Origin: Desulfovibrio sp.
Lineage (GTDB): Bacteria; Desulfobacterota; Desulfovibrionia; Desulfovibrionales; Desulfovibrionaceae
Length of the DNA: 5,396 bases
NCBI GenBank assembly: GCA_022837365.1
Contig: JALHHV010000011.1
Location: 1 to 5,396, forward strand
Reading direction: 5' to 3'
Of this stretch, positions 1 to 5,329 are shown piece by piece. The stretch's first letter is position 1, and each line of letters starts with the position of its first letter. Below the pieces are notes generated by a model. That model was given only the letters and a program-made list of their open reading frames with translations, did not search any database and had not been told where the DNA came from. Position numbers and translations under genes: made by a program.

Positions 1-209
1 AAACACTGCTGGCCGTTCCGGGCATCGGCATGTGGACCGCGCACTACATCGCCATGCGGGCCATGGGATGGCCCGACGCCTTCCCGCACACGGACCATGG
101 CGTCAGGAAGGCCCTCGCCCCCCGGACGCCGGAGCAGATACTGGCCCTGGCGGAGTCATGGCGTCCCTGGCGCGCCTACGCCACCATCAACCTGTGGAAT
201 TCCCTGTAA
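1..209 (+). CDS. AlkA-type DNA-3-methyladenine glycosylase, C-terminal fragment (5' end outside window)
   Basis: The reading frame starts at base 3 and runs 68 codons to a TAA at 207-209; the rest of the gene lies left of the window. The fragment reads LLAVPGIGMWTAHYIAMRA, which is the hairpin of the helix-hairpin-helix-GPD glycosylase fold (GIGxWTA), followed by FPHTDHGVRKAL, whose Asp aligns with the catalytic Asp238 of E. coli AlkA (LPDDYLIKQ), and then AESWRPWRAYATINLW, matching the conserved 'RWKPWRSYALLHIW' end of that family. Such enzymes flip out and excise alkylated purines (3-methyladenine, 7-methylguanine) as the first step of base excision repair in the cytoplasm. Whether this is a stand-alone AlkA or the end of an Ada-AlkA fusion cannot be told from the fragment. 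The methyltransferase gene ogt begins 25 nt downstream, so both are probably one alkylation-repair operon. Confidence 0.9.
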   Translation, partial: TLLAVPGIGMWTAHYIAMRAMGWPDAFPHTDHGVRKALAPRTPEQILALAESWRPWRAYATINLWNSL

Positions 210-234
210 CCGGCACACCGTGCAAGGAGCCCGC

Positions 235-801
235 ATGCTCTATACCACACAGTATTCGTCTCCCCTCGGGCCCACCCTGCTGGCGAGCGACGGCGACAAC
301 CTGGTGGGGCTGTGGCTGGAAGGGCAGAAATACTTCGGCGGCGCCGTTGCGGAAGAGCGTGTTCCTGGGGACGACCTGCCCGTGTTTGCCATGGTCCGGG
401 AATGGCTGGACGAGTATTTCGCGGGCGGGAAGCCGGACATTGCACGATTGCCGCTGGCCCCGCGCGGCAGCGCCTTTCGCAGGGCGGTATGGACGCTGCT
501 GTGCGAGATTCCGTACGGCACGACCACGACCTACGGCGAACTCGCCCGGATCATTGCCGCCCGGACCGCCCATACCGGCAGGACCGGCAGGACGGGCAAG
601 GCCGGCATGTCCGGCCAGGCGGTGGGCGGGGCGGTGGGGCACAATCCGATCTCCATCGTCATTCCGTGCCACCGGGTGGTGGGGGCCGACGGCAGCCTGA
701 CCGGCTATGCCGGGGGACTGGAGAAGAAGGTCCGCCTGCTCGAACTGGAAGGCGCGGACATGGCCCGGTTGTATGTCCCCACGAAAGGGACGGCGCTCTA
801 G
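235..801 (+). CDS. ogt: Methylated-DNA--[protein]-cysteine S-methyltransferase (O6-alkylguanine-DNA alkyltransferase)
   Basis: This 188-aa protein is a suicide repair enzyme that moves the alkyl group from O6-alkylguanine (or O4-alkylthymine) in DNA to its own cysteine. The active-site motif is IPCHRVVG, with the acceptor Cys145 in PCHR (144-147). Before it lie RGSAFRRAVWTLLCEIPYGTTTTYGELA (78-104), the helix-turn-helix/DNA-binding segment, and QAVGGAVGHNPISI (128-141), holding the conserved Asn hinge; GSLTGYAGGLEKKVRLLELEG follows, the usual C-terminal end. The N-terminal part (1-70) is the diverged RNase H-like domain. The ATG at 235 is chosen because AAGGAG (224-229) lies 5 nt upstream and translation starts with MLYTTQYSSPLG, a typical family start; an open frame extends further upstream (ATG at 97) but overlaps the glycosylase gene. 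An extra Gly/Thr/Arg-rich stretch (TGRTGRTGKAGM, 114-125) interrupts the region between the HTH and the active site. It is a lone Ogt form, without an Ada-type regulatory domain. Confidence 0.96.
   Translation: MLYTTQYSSPLGPTLLASDGDNLVGLWLEGQKYFGGAVAEERVPGDDLPVFAMVREWLDEYFAGGKPDIARLPLAPRGSAFRRAVWTLLCEIPYGTTTTYGELARIIAARTAHTGRTGRTGKAGMSGQAVGGAVGHNPISIVIPCHRVVGADGSLTGYAGGLEKKVRLLELEGADMARLYVPTKGTAL
574..609 (+). repeat. In-frame 9-bp imperfect tandem repeat inside ogt
   Basis: Four consecutive 9-bp units occur here: ACCGGCAGG, ACCGGCAGG, ACGGGCAAG, GCCGGCATG. The first two are identical and the later two diverged. The units stay in codon register and encode TGR-TGR-TGK-AGM (residues 114-125). 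Because each unit is three codons, copy-number change would lengthen or shorten a surface loop without breaking the frame. Confidence 0.75.
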
Positions 802-851
802 AAACAGCCGCGAAGGGCACCATCGCATCACCCGTCCATAAATAAACAGAA

Positions 852-884
852 GGGGAGGACACGTTGCCGTGCCCTCCCTTTTTT
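852..884. terminator. Bidirectional intrinsic terminator between convergent ogt and the permease gene
   Basis: Arms of 11 nt (853-863 and 868-878) flank a 4-nt loop and are followed on the + strand by six T (879-884), a standard Rho-independent terminator 50 nt after the ogt stop. In + RNA the stem has one A/C mismatch. In - strand RNA the same position is a G-U wobble and the loop reads GCAA, a GNRA tetraloop, followed by a looser U-rich stretch (CTTCTGTTTATTT), so it may also end the leftward transporter transcript that stops at 937. The rest of 802-936 shows no gene. Confidence 0.85.
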
Positions 885-936
885 GACTTCTGGCAACCCC
901 CCGTTTTTTCAAGACGGCGAGAGGTTGGAGAAGGAT

Positions 937-2592
937 TTATGCCTGCGCGGGCAAAACGTATTTTCCAGTTTTGTCGGTGGCGAGGCAAAGCGAGCAGATG
1001 TACCTGTCGCCATGCTCCTTCTTTTCCTGTTCGGTCATGTTCAGGAGAACCATATCGGGACGTTCGAAATCATCCTCGCAGATGTGGCAGCGCAGCACCA
1101 CGCCGGAGGGGTTGCCATCCTCGTCGAACGGAGGAATGTCGATGCCGTCGTCCGTTCTGCGCAGGTAGTATTTCCCTTTGGTGAGGATGGCCATGAGCGG
1201 CGTCAGGATGATGGGGATGCCAAAGGCGAACAGCGCGGAATAGGGCTGGAGGGCTTTGCCCCAAAGGCCGAAGAAGCCTGCAATGGATATGGCGATGGTG
1301 GCGATGACCGTGACAAAGCCCACCGGGTTGATGTCGAACAGCATGCCGCGGCGAAATTCGGGCACCATGGGAGAAAGCTTCAACACGTATTTGTTGATGG
1401 CGATATCCACGGCCACGGTGGTCACCCATGCAATGGCGCAGTTGGAGTAGAAGCCCAGAATCGTGTTGATGAAGGCGAACATGTTCATTTCCATCAACAG
1501 CAATGCGCAGGCCAGGTTGAAGAGAAGGAAGACGATGCGGCCGGGGTACCGTTTGGTGATGCGCGTGTAGCTGTTCGTCCAGGCCAGGGAACCGCAGTAG
1601 GCGTTGGTCACGTTGATCTTGATCTGGCTGACCACCACGAGGAAAACGGCAAGGGCCATGGCCAGCCAGGCGGGCATCATTTCCTTGTACACGATAAGGA
1701 ACTGGTGAACGGGCTCGTTGGCGACAGGCATGATCTCGGTGCCGAACTTGGAAATCATGTAGACCGCGATGAACAGGCCGGTGACCTGCTTCAGCCCGCC
1801 CAGGAAGACCCAGCCCGGGCCGCCCATCAGCACGGCCATCCACCAGGCCTTGCGGTTGGCGTCGGTGCGCGGCGGCATGAAGCGCAGGTAGTCGATTTGC
1901 TCCGCATTCTGGCACATCAGGGGAAGGCCCACGGCGGCGGCCATCAGGCCCGCGCCGATATTGAAGTCGTTTGCCCCGTTCTCGCCCCTGTATTGCAGGA
2001 AGGAAGAGACGGAGTCGGGGTTGGCCCAGACCAGGTATCCCAGGGGCAGCACCATGAGGACAATCCACATGGGGTTGGTCCAGCCCTGGACCTTGGCAAG
2101 GATCTTCATGCCGTAGATGACCAGGGGTATGATCATGACGGTGGAGATCAGGTATCCCAGCCAGAGCGGGATACCGAGCCCCAACTCCAGCCCCTGGGCC
2201 ATGATCGACCCTTCGAGGGCGAAGAAGATGAAGGTGAACGTCCCGAAAATGATGTTGGTGAGAATCGAGCCGTAATACCCGAAGCCGGAGCCGCGGGTGA
2301 TCAGGTCAAGGTCGATGTTGTACCGTGCCGCATAGTAGCAGGTCGGCAGCGCCGTGATAAAGATGACGAACGAAAAGTAGGCGATGCCGAACAGTGCGTT
2401 GGCAGTGCCGAATGAGATGCCGATGCTCGCCCCGATGGCGAAGTCGGCAAGGTACGCGATGCCGCCGAGAGCAGATGCGGCGACAACGCCGCAACTCCAT
2501 TGGCGGTATGACCGTGGCGCAAAACGCAACGTGTAATCTTCGACCGTTTCGTTTTTTGCTTTGGTTGAAGCGGCCTGGATGGTCTCGGACAT
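937..2592 (-). CDS. NCS1-family purine/cytosine permease-like transporter with C-terminal zinc-ribbon-like tail
   Basis: This 551-aa polytopic inner-membrane protein most resembles the nucleobase:cation symporter-1 (Transp_cyt_pur) family, which imports purines, pyrimidines, allantoin or related ring compounds with H+ or Na+. About 12 hydrophobic segments can be picked out between residues 33 and 470. Family-like stretches include GSGFGYYGSILTNIIFG (101-117), FFALEGSIMAQGLELGLG (123-140), IPLVIYGMKILAKVQGWTNP (155-174) and SQIKINVTNAY (322-332). After the last membrane segment a soluble tail (471-551) has CHIC (502-505) and CSLC (533-536), two CxxC pairs that look like a metal-binding ribbon; I recall similar tails on some proteobacterial permeases but this is unusual for classic NCS1 proteins such as CodB. 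Start: ATG at 2592-2590 with GGAG 8 nt upstream on the - strand; an in-frame ATG at 2643 lies inside the intergenic inverted repeat region and lacks support. It is the third gene after the two small DMT genes, 101 nt beyond the second. The substrate is not identifiable. Confidence 0.85.
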   Translation of the reverse strand: MSETIQAASTKAKNETVEDYTLRFAPRSYRQWSCGVVAASALGGIAYLADFAIGASIGISFGTANALFGIAYFSFVIFITALPTCYYAARYNIDLDLITRGSGFGYYGSILTNIIFGTFTFIFFALEGSIMAQGLELGLGIPLWLGYLISTVMIIPLVIYGMKILAKVQGWTNPMWIVLMVLPLGYLVWANPDSVSSFLQYRGENGANDFNIGAGLMAAAVGLPLMCQNAEQIDYLRFMPPRTDANRKAWWMAVLMGGPGWVFLGGLKQVTGLFIAVYMISKFGTEIMPVANEPVHQFLIVYKEMMPAWLAMALAVFLVVVSQIKINVTNAYCGSLAWTNSYTRITKRYPGRIVFLLFNLACALLLMEMNMFAFINTILGFYSNCAIAWVTTVAVDIAINKYVLKLSPMVPEFRRGMLFDINPVGFVTVIATIAISIAGFFGLWGKALQPYSALFAFGIPIILTPLMAILTKGKYYLRRTDDGIDIPPFDEDGNPSGVVLRCHICEDDFERPDMVLLNMTEQEKKEHGDRYICSLCLATDKTGKYVLPAQA

Positions 2593-2623
2593 TCTCTTTT
2601 CTCCAAAATGATGGTGTGGATCA

Positions 2624-2677
2624 CCCTGCGTAACGGGCGGCAAGCCGCGCGTCGTCGGGCCGCCGCGTTGCGCAGGG
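2624..2677. repeat. Long imperfect inverted repeat between the DMT pair and the permease gene
   Basis: Arms 2624-2641 and 2659-2677 are complementary over 17 Watson-Crick pairs, with one wobble/mismatch (2631 against 2670) and one bulged base (2665), around a 17-nt loop. The outer ends are CCCTGCG / CGCAGGG and the inner ends GGCGGC / GCCGCC. No U-run follows on either strand, so it is not a standard intrinsic terminator. In the leftward transcript it lies 17 nt past the second DMT stop and ends 31 nt before the permease ATG, leaving the permease ribosome site (GGAG) free. It could protect the 3' end of the upstream message, partly attenuate read-through, or be a dispersed REP-like element. 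Confidence 0.7.
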
Positions 2678-2694
2678 CGATATTCCTGTCGTGT

Positions 2695-3153
2695 TTATTT
2701 GAAATAACTGACGATGCCGACGCCGGCGCACAGCAGCATGATGCCGAGAAAACGCTGTACGTTGATGGAGCGCTGCTTGAAGCCGATGATCCCGAAATGG
2801 TCGAGAACGACGGCGGCGCCCAGGTTGCCCGCCAGAATCAGGGCCACCAGGACGCTCGCGCCGACGATGGGAACAAGAAAGATACTGGCTGCGACAAGGT
2901 AGGCGCCCATGACGCCGCCGCACCAGTGCCACCACTGCGTCGAGTTGCTTTCACCCTTTTGGAGCGAGGGAATTTTCACGCGAAGCGCAATGACCATGAT
3001 GATGAGAGCCAGCGCGCCGACCGTGAAGGAAACAGCGGCCGAAAGCATGGGGTGTTGCGCCCACATCACCTTGAGCAGGGAATTGACGCCGCTTTGCGTT
3101 GCAAGCGCCACACCGCCAAGAACGCCGAGTACCAGATAGATGAATTGCAGCAT
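2695..3153 (-). CDS. Half-size DMT_YdcZ (DUF606) family membrane protein, second of a pair
   Basis: A 152-aa protein made almost entirely of five hydrophobic segments (about 3-20, 36-57, 75-93, 98-121, 135-150), the normal layout of single-domain DUF606/YdcZ members of the drug/metabolite transporter superfamily. Shared family stretches are QSGVNSLL (20-27), SFTVGA (42-47), WWHWCGGVMGAY (74-85) and LDHFGIIG (117-124). Positive residues cluster in the second and fourth loops (R58, K60, K66; K126, R128, R134) against only K28 and K152 on the other side, which predicts a cytoplasmic N-terminus. Start: ATG at 3153-3151 is preferred because GGGAG lies 8 nt upstream; an ATG five codons earlier (3168) has no ribosome site and would itself form part of that SD. 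It follows the sister gene by 30 nt and is surely co-transcribed. Transport direction and substrate are unknown; export of a small metabolite is the usual guess for this superfamily. Confidence 0.88.
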   Translation of the reverse strand: MLQFIYLVLGVLGGVALATQSGVNSLLKVMWAQHPMLSAAVSFTVGALALIIMVIALRVKIPSLQKGESNSTQWWHWCGGVMGAYLVAASIFLVPIVGASVLVALILAGNLGAAVVLDHFGIIGFKQRSINVQRFLGIMLLCAGVGIVSYFK

Positions 3154-3183
3154 GAGAGCATCTCCCATTATTGGCGCAACAGA

Positions 3184-3627
3184 TTAGTATTTGTTGACAA
3201 GGTAGACGCCGCCCACGAGCGCGCCCATACCGACAAGACGGGCCGCACTGAGCGGAATGTGGGGATAGCCGACGATGCCGAAGTGGTCGAAGATGACTGC
3301 GGATACGATCTGGCCGGCCAGAAGGTAGGCTGCAACAGTGCCGGCACTGACCCTGCCGGCGGAAAGAAAGACCTTGGCGTACACGAAATAGGCGCCCAGG
3401 ATGCCGCCGCACCAATGCCACCAGGAAACCTTTTCGGTGACTGCCGGAATCGGAATGCCAAGGGCGAAAACGCAGATCCACAGGGTGATCGCGCCGACGG
3501 TGAAGGAGATGGCGGAGGCCAAGACAACGTTTTTGGCCCAGCGGGCCGAGAGCTGCGCGTTGATGCCGCCCTGCATCCCGGTGGCAACGCCCGCCAGAAC
3601 TCCCATGAGCATCGCGATTATGTTCAT
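3184..3627 (-). CDS. Half-size DMT_YdcZ (DUF606) family membrane protein, first of a pair
   Basis: A 147-aa five-segment membrane protein (about 3-20, 34-56, 69-87, 95-117, 131-144) paralogous to the gene just downstream. Matching stretches are QGGINAQL (19-26), SFTVGA (41-46), WWHWCGGILGAYFV (69-82) and FDHFGIVG (113-120). Its charge bias is opposite to that of its neighbour: R29, K32, K85, R92 and K146 fall on the side of loops 1 and 3 and the C-terminus, while only K66 and R130 fall on the N-terminal side, predicting an external N-terminus. Start: ATG at 3627-3625 with AGGAG 6 nt upstream; the open frame continues 30 codons upstream but that extension (MNSLYKLRCPLW...) crosses the leader repeat and is not family-like. 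It is the first gene of the leftward transporter cluster. Such pairs are known in DUF606 and SMR families to act as antiparallel heterodimers; that role here is inferred. Confidence 0.88.
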   Translation of the reverse strand: MNIIAMLMGVLAGVATGMQGGINAQLSARWAKNVVLASAISFTVGAITLWICVFALGIPIPAVTEKVSWWHWCGGILGAYFVYAKVFLSAGRVSAGTVAAYLLAGQIVSAVIFDHFGIVGYPHIPLSAARLVGMGALVGGVYLVNKY

Positions 3628-3645
3628 ACAGATCTCCTGCGGTTG

Positions 3646-3695
3646 GTTGCCCAGCGCAAAAGCCCCCCCGACCTTGGCGGACCACAGTGGGCAAC
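3646..3695 (-). promoter_or_regulatory. Leader inverted repeat upstream of the transporter cluster
   Basis: Perfect 8-bp arms GTTGCCCA (3646-3653) and TGGGCAAC (3688-3695) flank 34 nt that include a run of seven C (3663-3669, G7 in the leftward transcript). The proximal arm ends 8 nt before the AGGAG ribosome site of the first DMT gene, so in RNA it could form a stem-loop next to the translation start, or in DNA act as a widely spaced operator. A TTTACA hexamer lies just upstream (3708-3703 on the - strand) but no good -10 follows, so no promoter is called. It does not match a riboswitch consensus I can recognise. Confidence 0.35.
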
Positions 3696-3714
3696 GTAGC
3701 TTGTAAAGGGAGTT

Positions 3715-3750
3715 CACCCGGTACGCCGCGCATGCGCGGCGTACCGGGTG
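3715..3750 (-). terminator. Perfect 36-bp palindrome after the beta-helix gene, probable 3'-end hairpin
   Basis: The 36 bases are exactly self-complementary; with a CATG loop the RNA stem has 16 pairs, almost all G/C-rich (CACCCGGTACGCCGCG as one arm). It begins 7 nt after the stop codon of the beta-helix gene, the usual place for a transcription terminator. In the leftward direction it is followed by AACTCCCTTTAC rather than a real U-tract, so termination may be inefficient or the hairpin may instead protect the message from 3' exonucleases. It also separates this gene from the transporter leader. Confidence 0.6.
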
Positions 3751-3757
3751 CGGTGCA

Positions 3758-5329
3758 TCAGTACGTCTTGTTGTCGAACTGGCTGCCTTCGGCCGGCCGC
3801 ATGGCGTCGGCCGTGCCTTCGCCGTTCATGGCGAAGGTGTTGCCGACGATCAGGTTGGTTCCCGCGGGGTTGTCGTCGTGGATTCCGGCGACGGCGTTGT
3901 TGGAAATGGTGTTGCCCTGGATCAGCGCGTTCTTGCTGTTGATGAGCCAGATGCCCTTGCCCTGGTTGTTGATGGCGACGCAGTTGATGATTTTCGGCCT
4001 GTCCTGGTCTTCCATGATGAACCCGGCCGTGGTCGAGGGGTCGCCCACGACGGGTACGCCCTTGTCCACATGGGGGAAGGGCTTGTGCTGGTGCATGGGC
4101 ACGCGGTGCGGCGTGTTGGCGTCGGCCACGCAGTTGATGAAGGTGTTTTCTTCCCCGCCCCACAGGCCGCCGTTGTTGCCGGGCTGGACGGTGGAGCACA
4201 GGAAGCCCGCCGCGTACGCCTTGCCGCCCTTGTTGCCGGTGGAGCTTCTGTTGGCGGTGGCGACGCAGTTCCGCAGCAGGATGTTCTTGGTGGAGTTCAG
4301 CATGAATCCGGCGACGGGGGAGTTGGAACCCACGCTGTAGTTGCCGGTAGCACGGCAGTTTTCGATGATGGCCCTGTTGATGGCCCTGCCGATACGGAAC
4401 CCGCAGGCCGAGAAATCCTTCATGGAGTCGGCGGCGGCTTCGGGGTTGAGATTGTAGTTGCCGTTGGCCTCGCAATTGACGATTTCCAACTGCGTCGTGG
4501 TGGAAATATTGAACCCGCAGGCGCGGTGCCCGGTGATGGTGTGGTTGCGGTTGGCGCGGCAGTTCTCGAACTTGTAGTTCTGGCCCCAGGCAAAAAAGCC
4601 GCACGGCTCGCCGCCGGAAACGTTGTCATGCGCTTCGCAGTCTTTCACCAGGACGTTGCGGCACATGACGAAGTCGATCCCGCAGACGTTGAATTGAACG
4701 CCGCTCGGTTCCGGGCTGGTGTTTGCGGTGCGGTTGAACACGCAGTTGAGAACTTCGACGTTGTCGCAGTTCTGCACGAGGCAGGCGAGGGTCACCACGA
4801 AGTCGAGCTTGCTCGTGTTGTCCGCGCACACGCAGTTGACGATGCGGATGTCCGAGGACCAGACGATCCTGTCTTCGTCGGCGGAGCTGGTTCCCATGAC
4901 GAACAGGCCGCCGTTGCGGCACAGGAAGCTGGTGTCGACGACGCCGTCGCCGCCGCACCCCCGGATATTGAGATCGAAAAGATCGACATGCCGGCAGTCT
5001 TTCAGGCAAACGCCCACTCCCTGCACATTCAGGACGGTGCCGTTCTTGACGGTGAGTCCCTTGCGCCCCTCGGCCCAGATGCCGACGTTGCCGGACACCA
5101 CGGCGCCCTTGCAGGTGCGGGCGTCGCTCTTGCTGATGACGGGCTCAAGGGTGTTGCCCTGGCGAATGGTGTGGCCGGCAAGGTCCAGGGTGACGTTGTC
5201 GCAGGCGATGGTGATGGCGCATGCGTCCGGCTCGGCGGGCATCCACTCGATATCGTCGGCGAGGCAGTACAGGCCGGGCGTGGTGATGACGAAACCCTTG
5301 GCGATATCAGCTTGGGAGATACTCTTCAT
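3758..5329 (-). CDS. Cysteine-rich right-handed parallel beta-helix repeat protein of unknown function
   Basis: A 523-aa protein that reads as a pectate-lyase-like solenoid. The N-terminal part, GFVITTPGLYCLADDI ... AITIACDNVTLDLAGHTI (12-55), is a common opening of bacterial and viral beta-helix proteins. From about residue 80 to 500 irregular coils repeat the pattern 'hydrophobic-x-N-C-x-A-x-x-N', with NC or DC at 165-166, 195-196, 230-231, 256-257, 285-286, 324-325, 354-355, 399-400 and 449-450. Between them a second strand carries CGF/AGF (243, 271, 309, 340, 375, 436). The end (GIWLINSKNALIQGNTISNNAVAGI) is NosD-like. There are about 26 Cys and no signal peptide or membrane segment, so a cytoplasmic location is likely. 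A His-containing loop (H408, H413, H415, H420) projects between two coils. The fold fits polysaccharide lyases, hydrolases, epimerases or a structural protein; no active site can be assigned. Start: ATG at 5329-5327 with AAGGAG 5 nt upstream, though the frame is open further upstream. Confidence 0.85.
   Translation of the reverse strand: MKSISQADIAKGFVITTPGLYCLADDIEWMPAEPDACAITIACDNVTLDLAGHTIRQGNTLEPVISKSDARTCKGAVVSGNVGIWAEGRKGLTVKNGTVLNVQGVGVCLKDCRHVDLFDLNIRGCGGDGVVDTSFLCRNGGLFVMGTSSADEDRIVWSSDIRIVNCVCADNTSKLDFVVTLACLVQNCDNVEVLNCVFNRTANTSPEPSGVQFNVCGIDFVMCRNVLVKDCEAHDNVSGGEPCGFFAWGQNYKFENCRANRNHTITGHRACGFNISTTTQLEIVNCEANGNYNLNPEAAADSMKDFSACGFRIGRAINRAIIENCRATGNYSVGSNSPVAGFMLNSTKNILLRNCVATANRSSTGNKGGKAYAAGFLCSTVQPGNNGGLWGGEENTFINCVADANTPHRVPMHQHKPFPHVDKGVPVVGDPSTTAGFIMEDQDRPKIINCVAINNQGKGIWLINSKNALIQGNTISNNAVAGIHDDNPAGTNLIVGNTFAMNGEGTADAMRPAEGSQFDNKTY

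Noticed and set aside
97..234. Upstream extension of ogt to the ATG at 97
   Set aside because: It would overlap the glycosylase coding sequence by over 100 nt in another frame, lacks an SD, and adds Pro/Arg-rich sequence foreign to Ogt proteins.
574..609. Short tandem repeats considered as a CRISPR-like array
   Set aside because: Units are 9 bp with no spacers and lie in frame within ogt; they are codon-level slippage repeats.
187..912. 241-codon open frame on the - strand opposite ogt
   Set aside because: It runs through the terminator and opposite the well-supported ogt gene, and has no protein-like motif.
883..2415. 510-codon open frame on the + strand opposite the permease
   Set aside because: Its translation is a low-complexity His/Gly/Asp/Glu-rich string with no family features, while the - strand gives a clear 12-segment transporter with an SD. 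It is an antisense shadow of GC-rich coding DNA.
2608..3699. 363-codon open frame on the + strand across both DMT genes
   Set aside because: It spans two genes and their intergenic gaps, reads as charged low-complexity sequence, and conflicts with two well-formed membrane proteins on the other strand.
3646..3714. Possible cobalamin, preQ1 or other riboswitch in the transporter leader
   Set aside because: Short resemblances such as a GCCCACTG string and a G-run before a T-run are too small to match any full consensus; conserved cores of these classes are missing.
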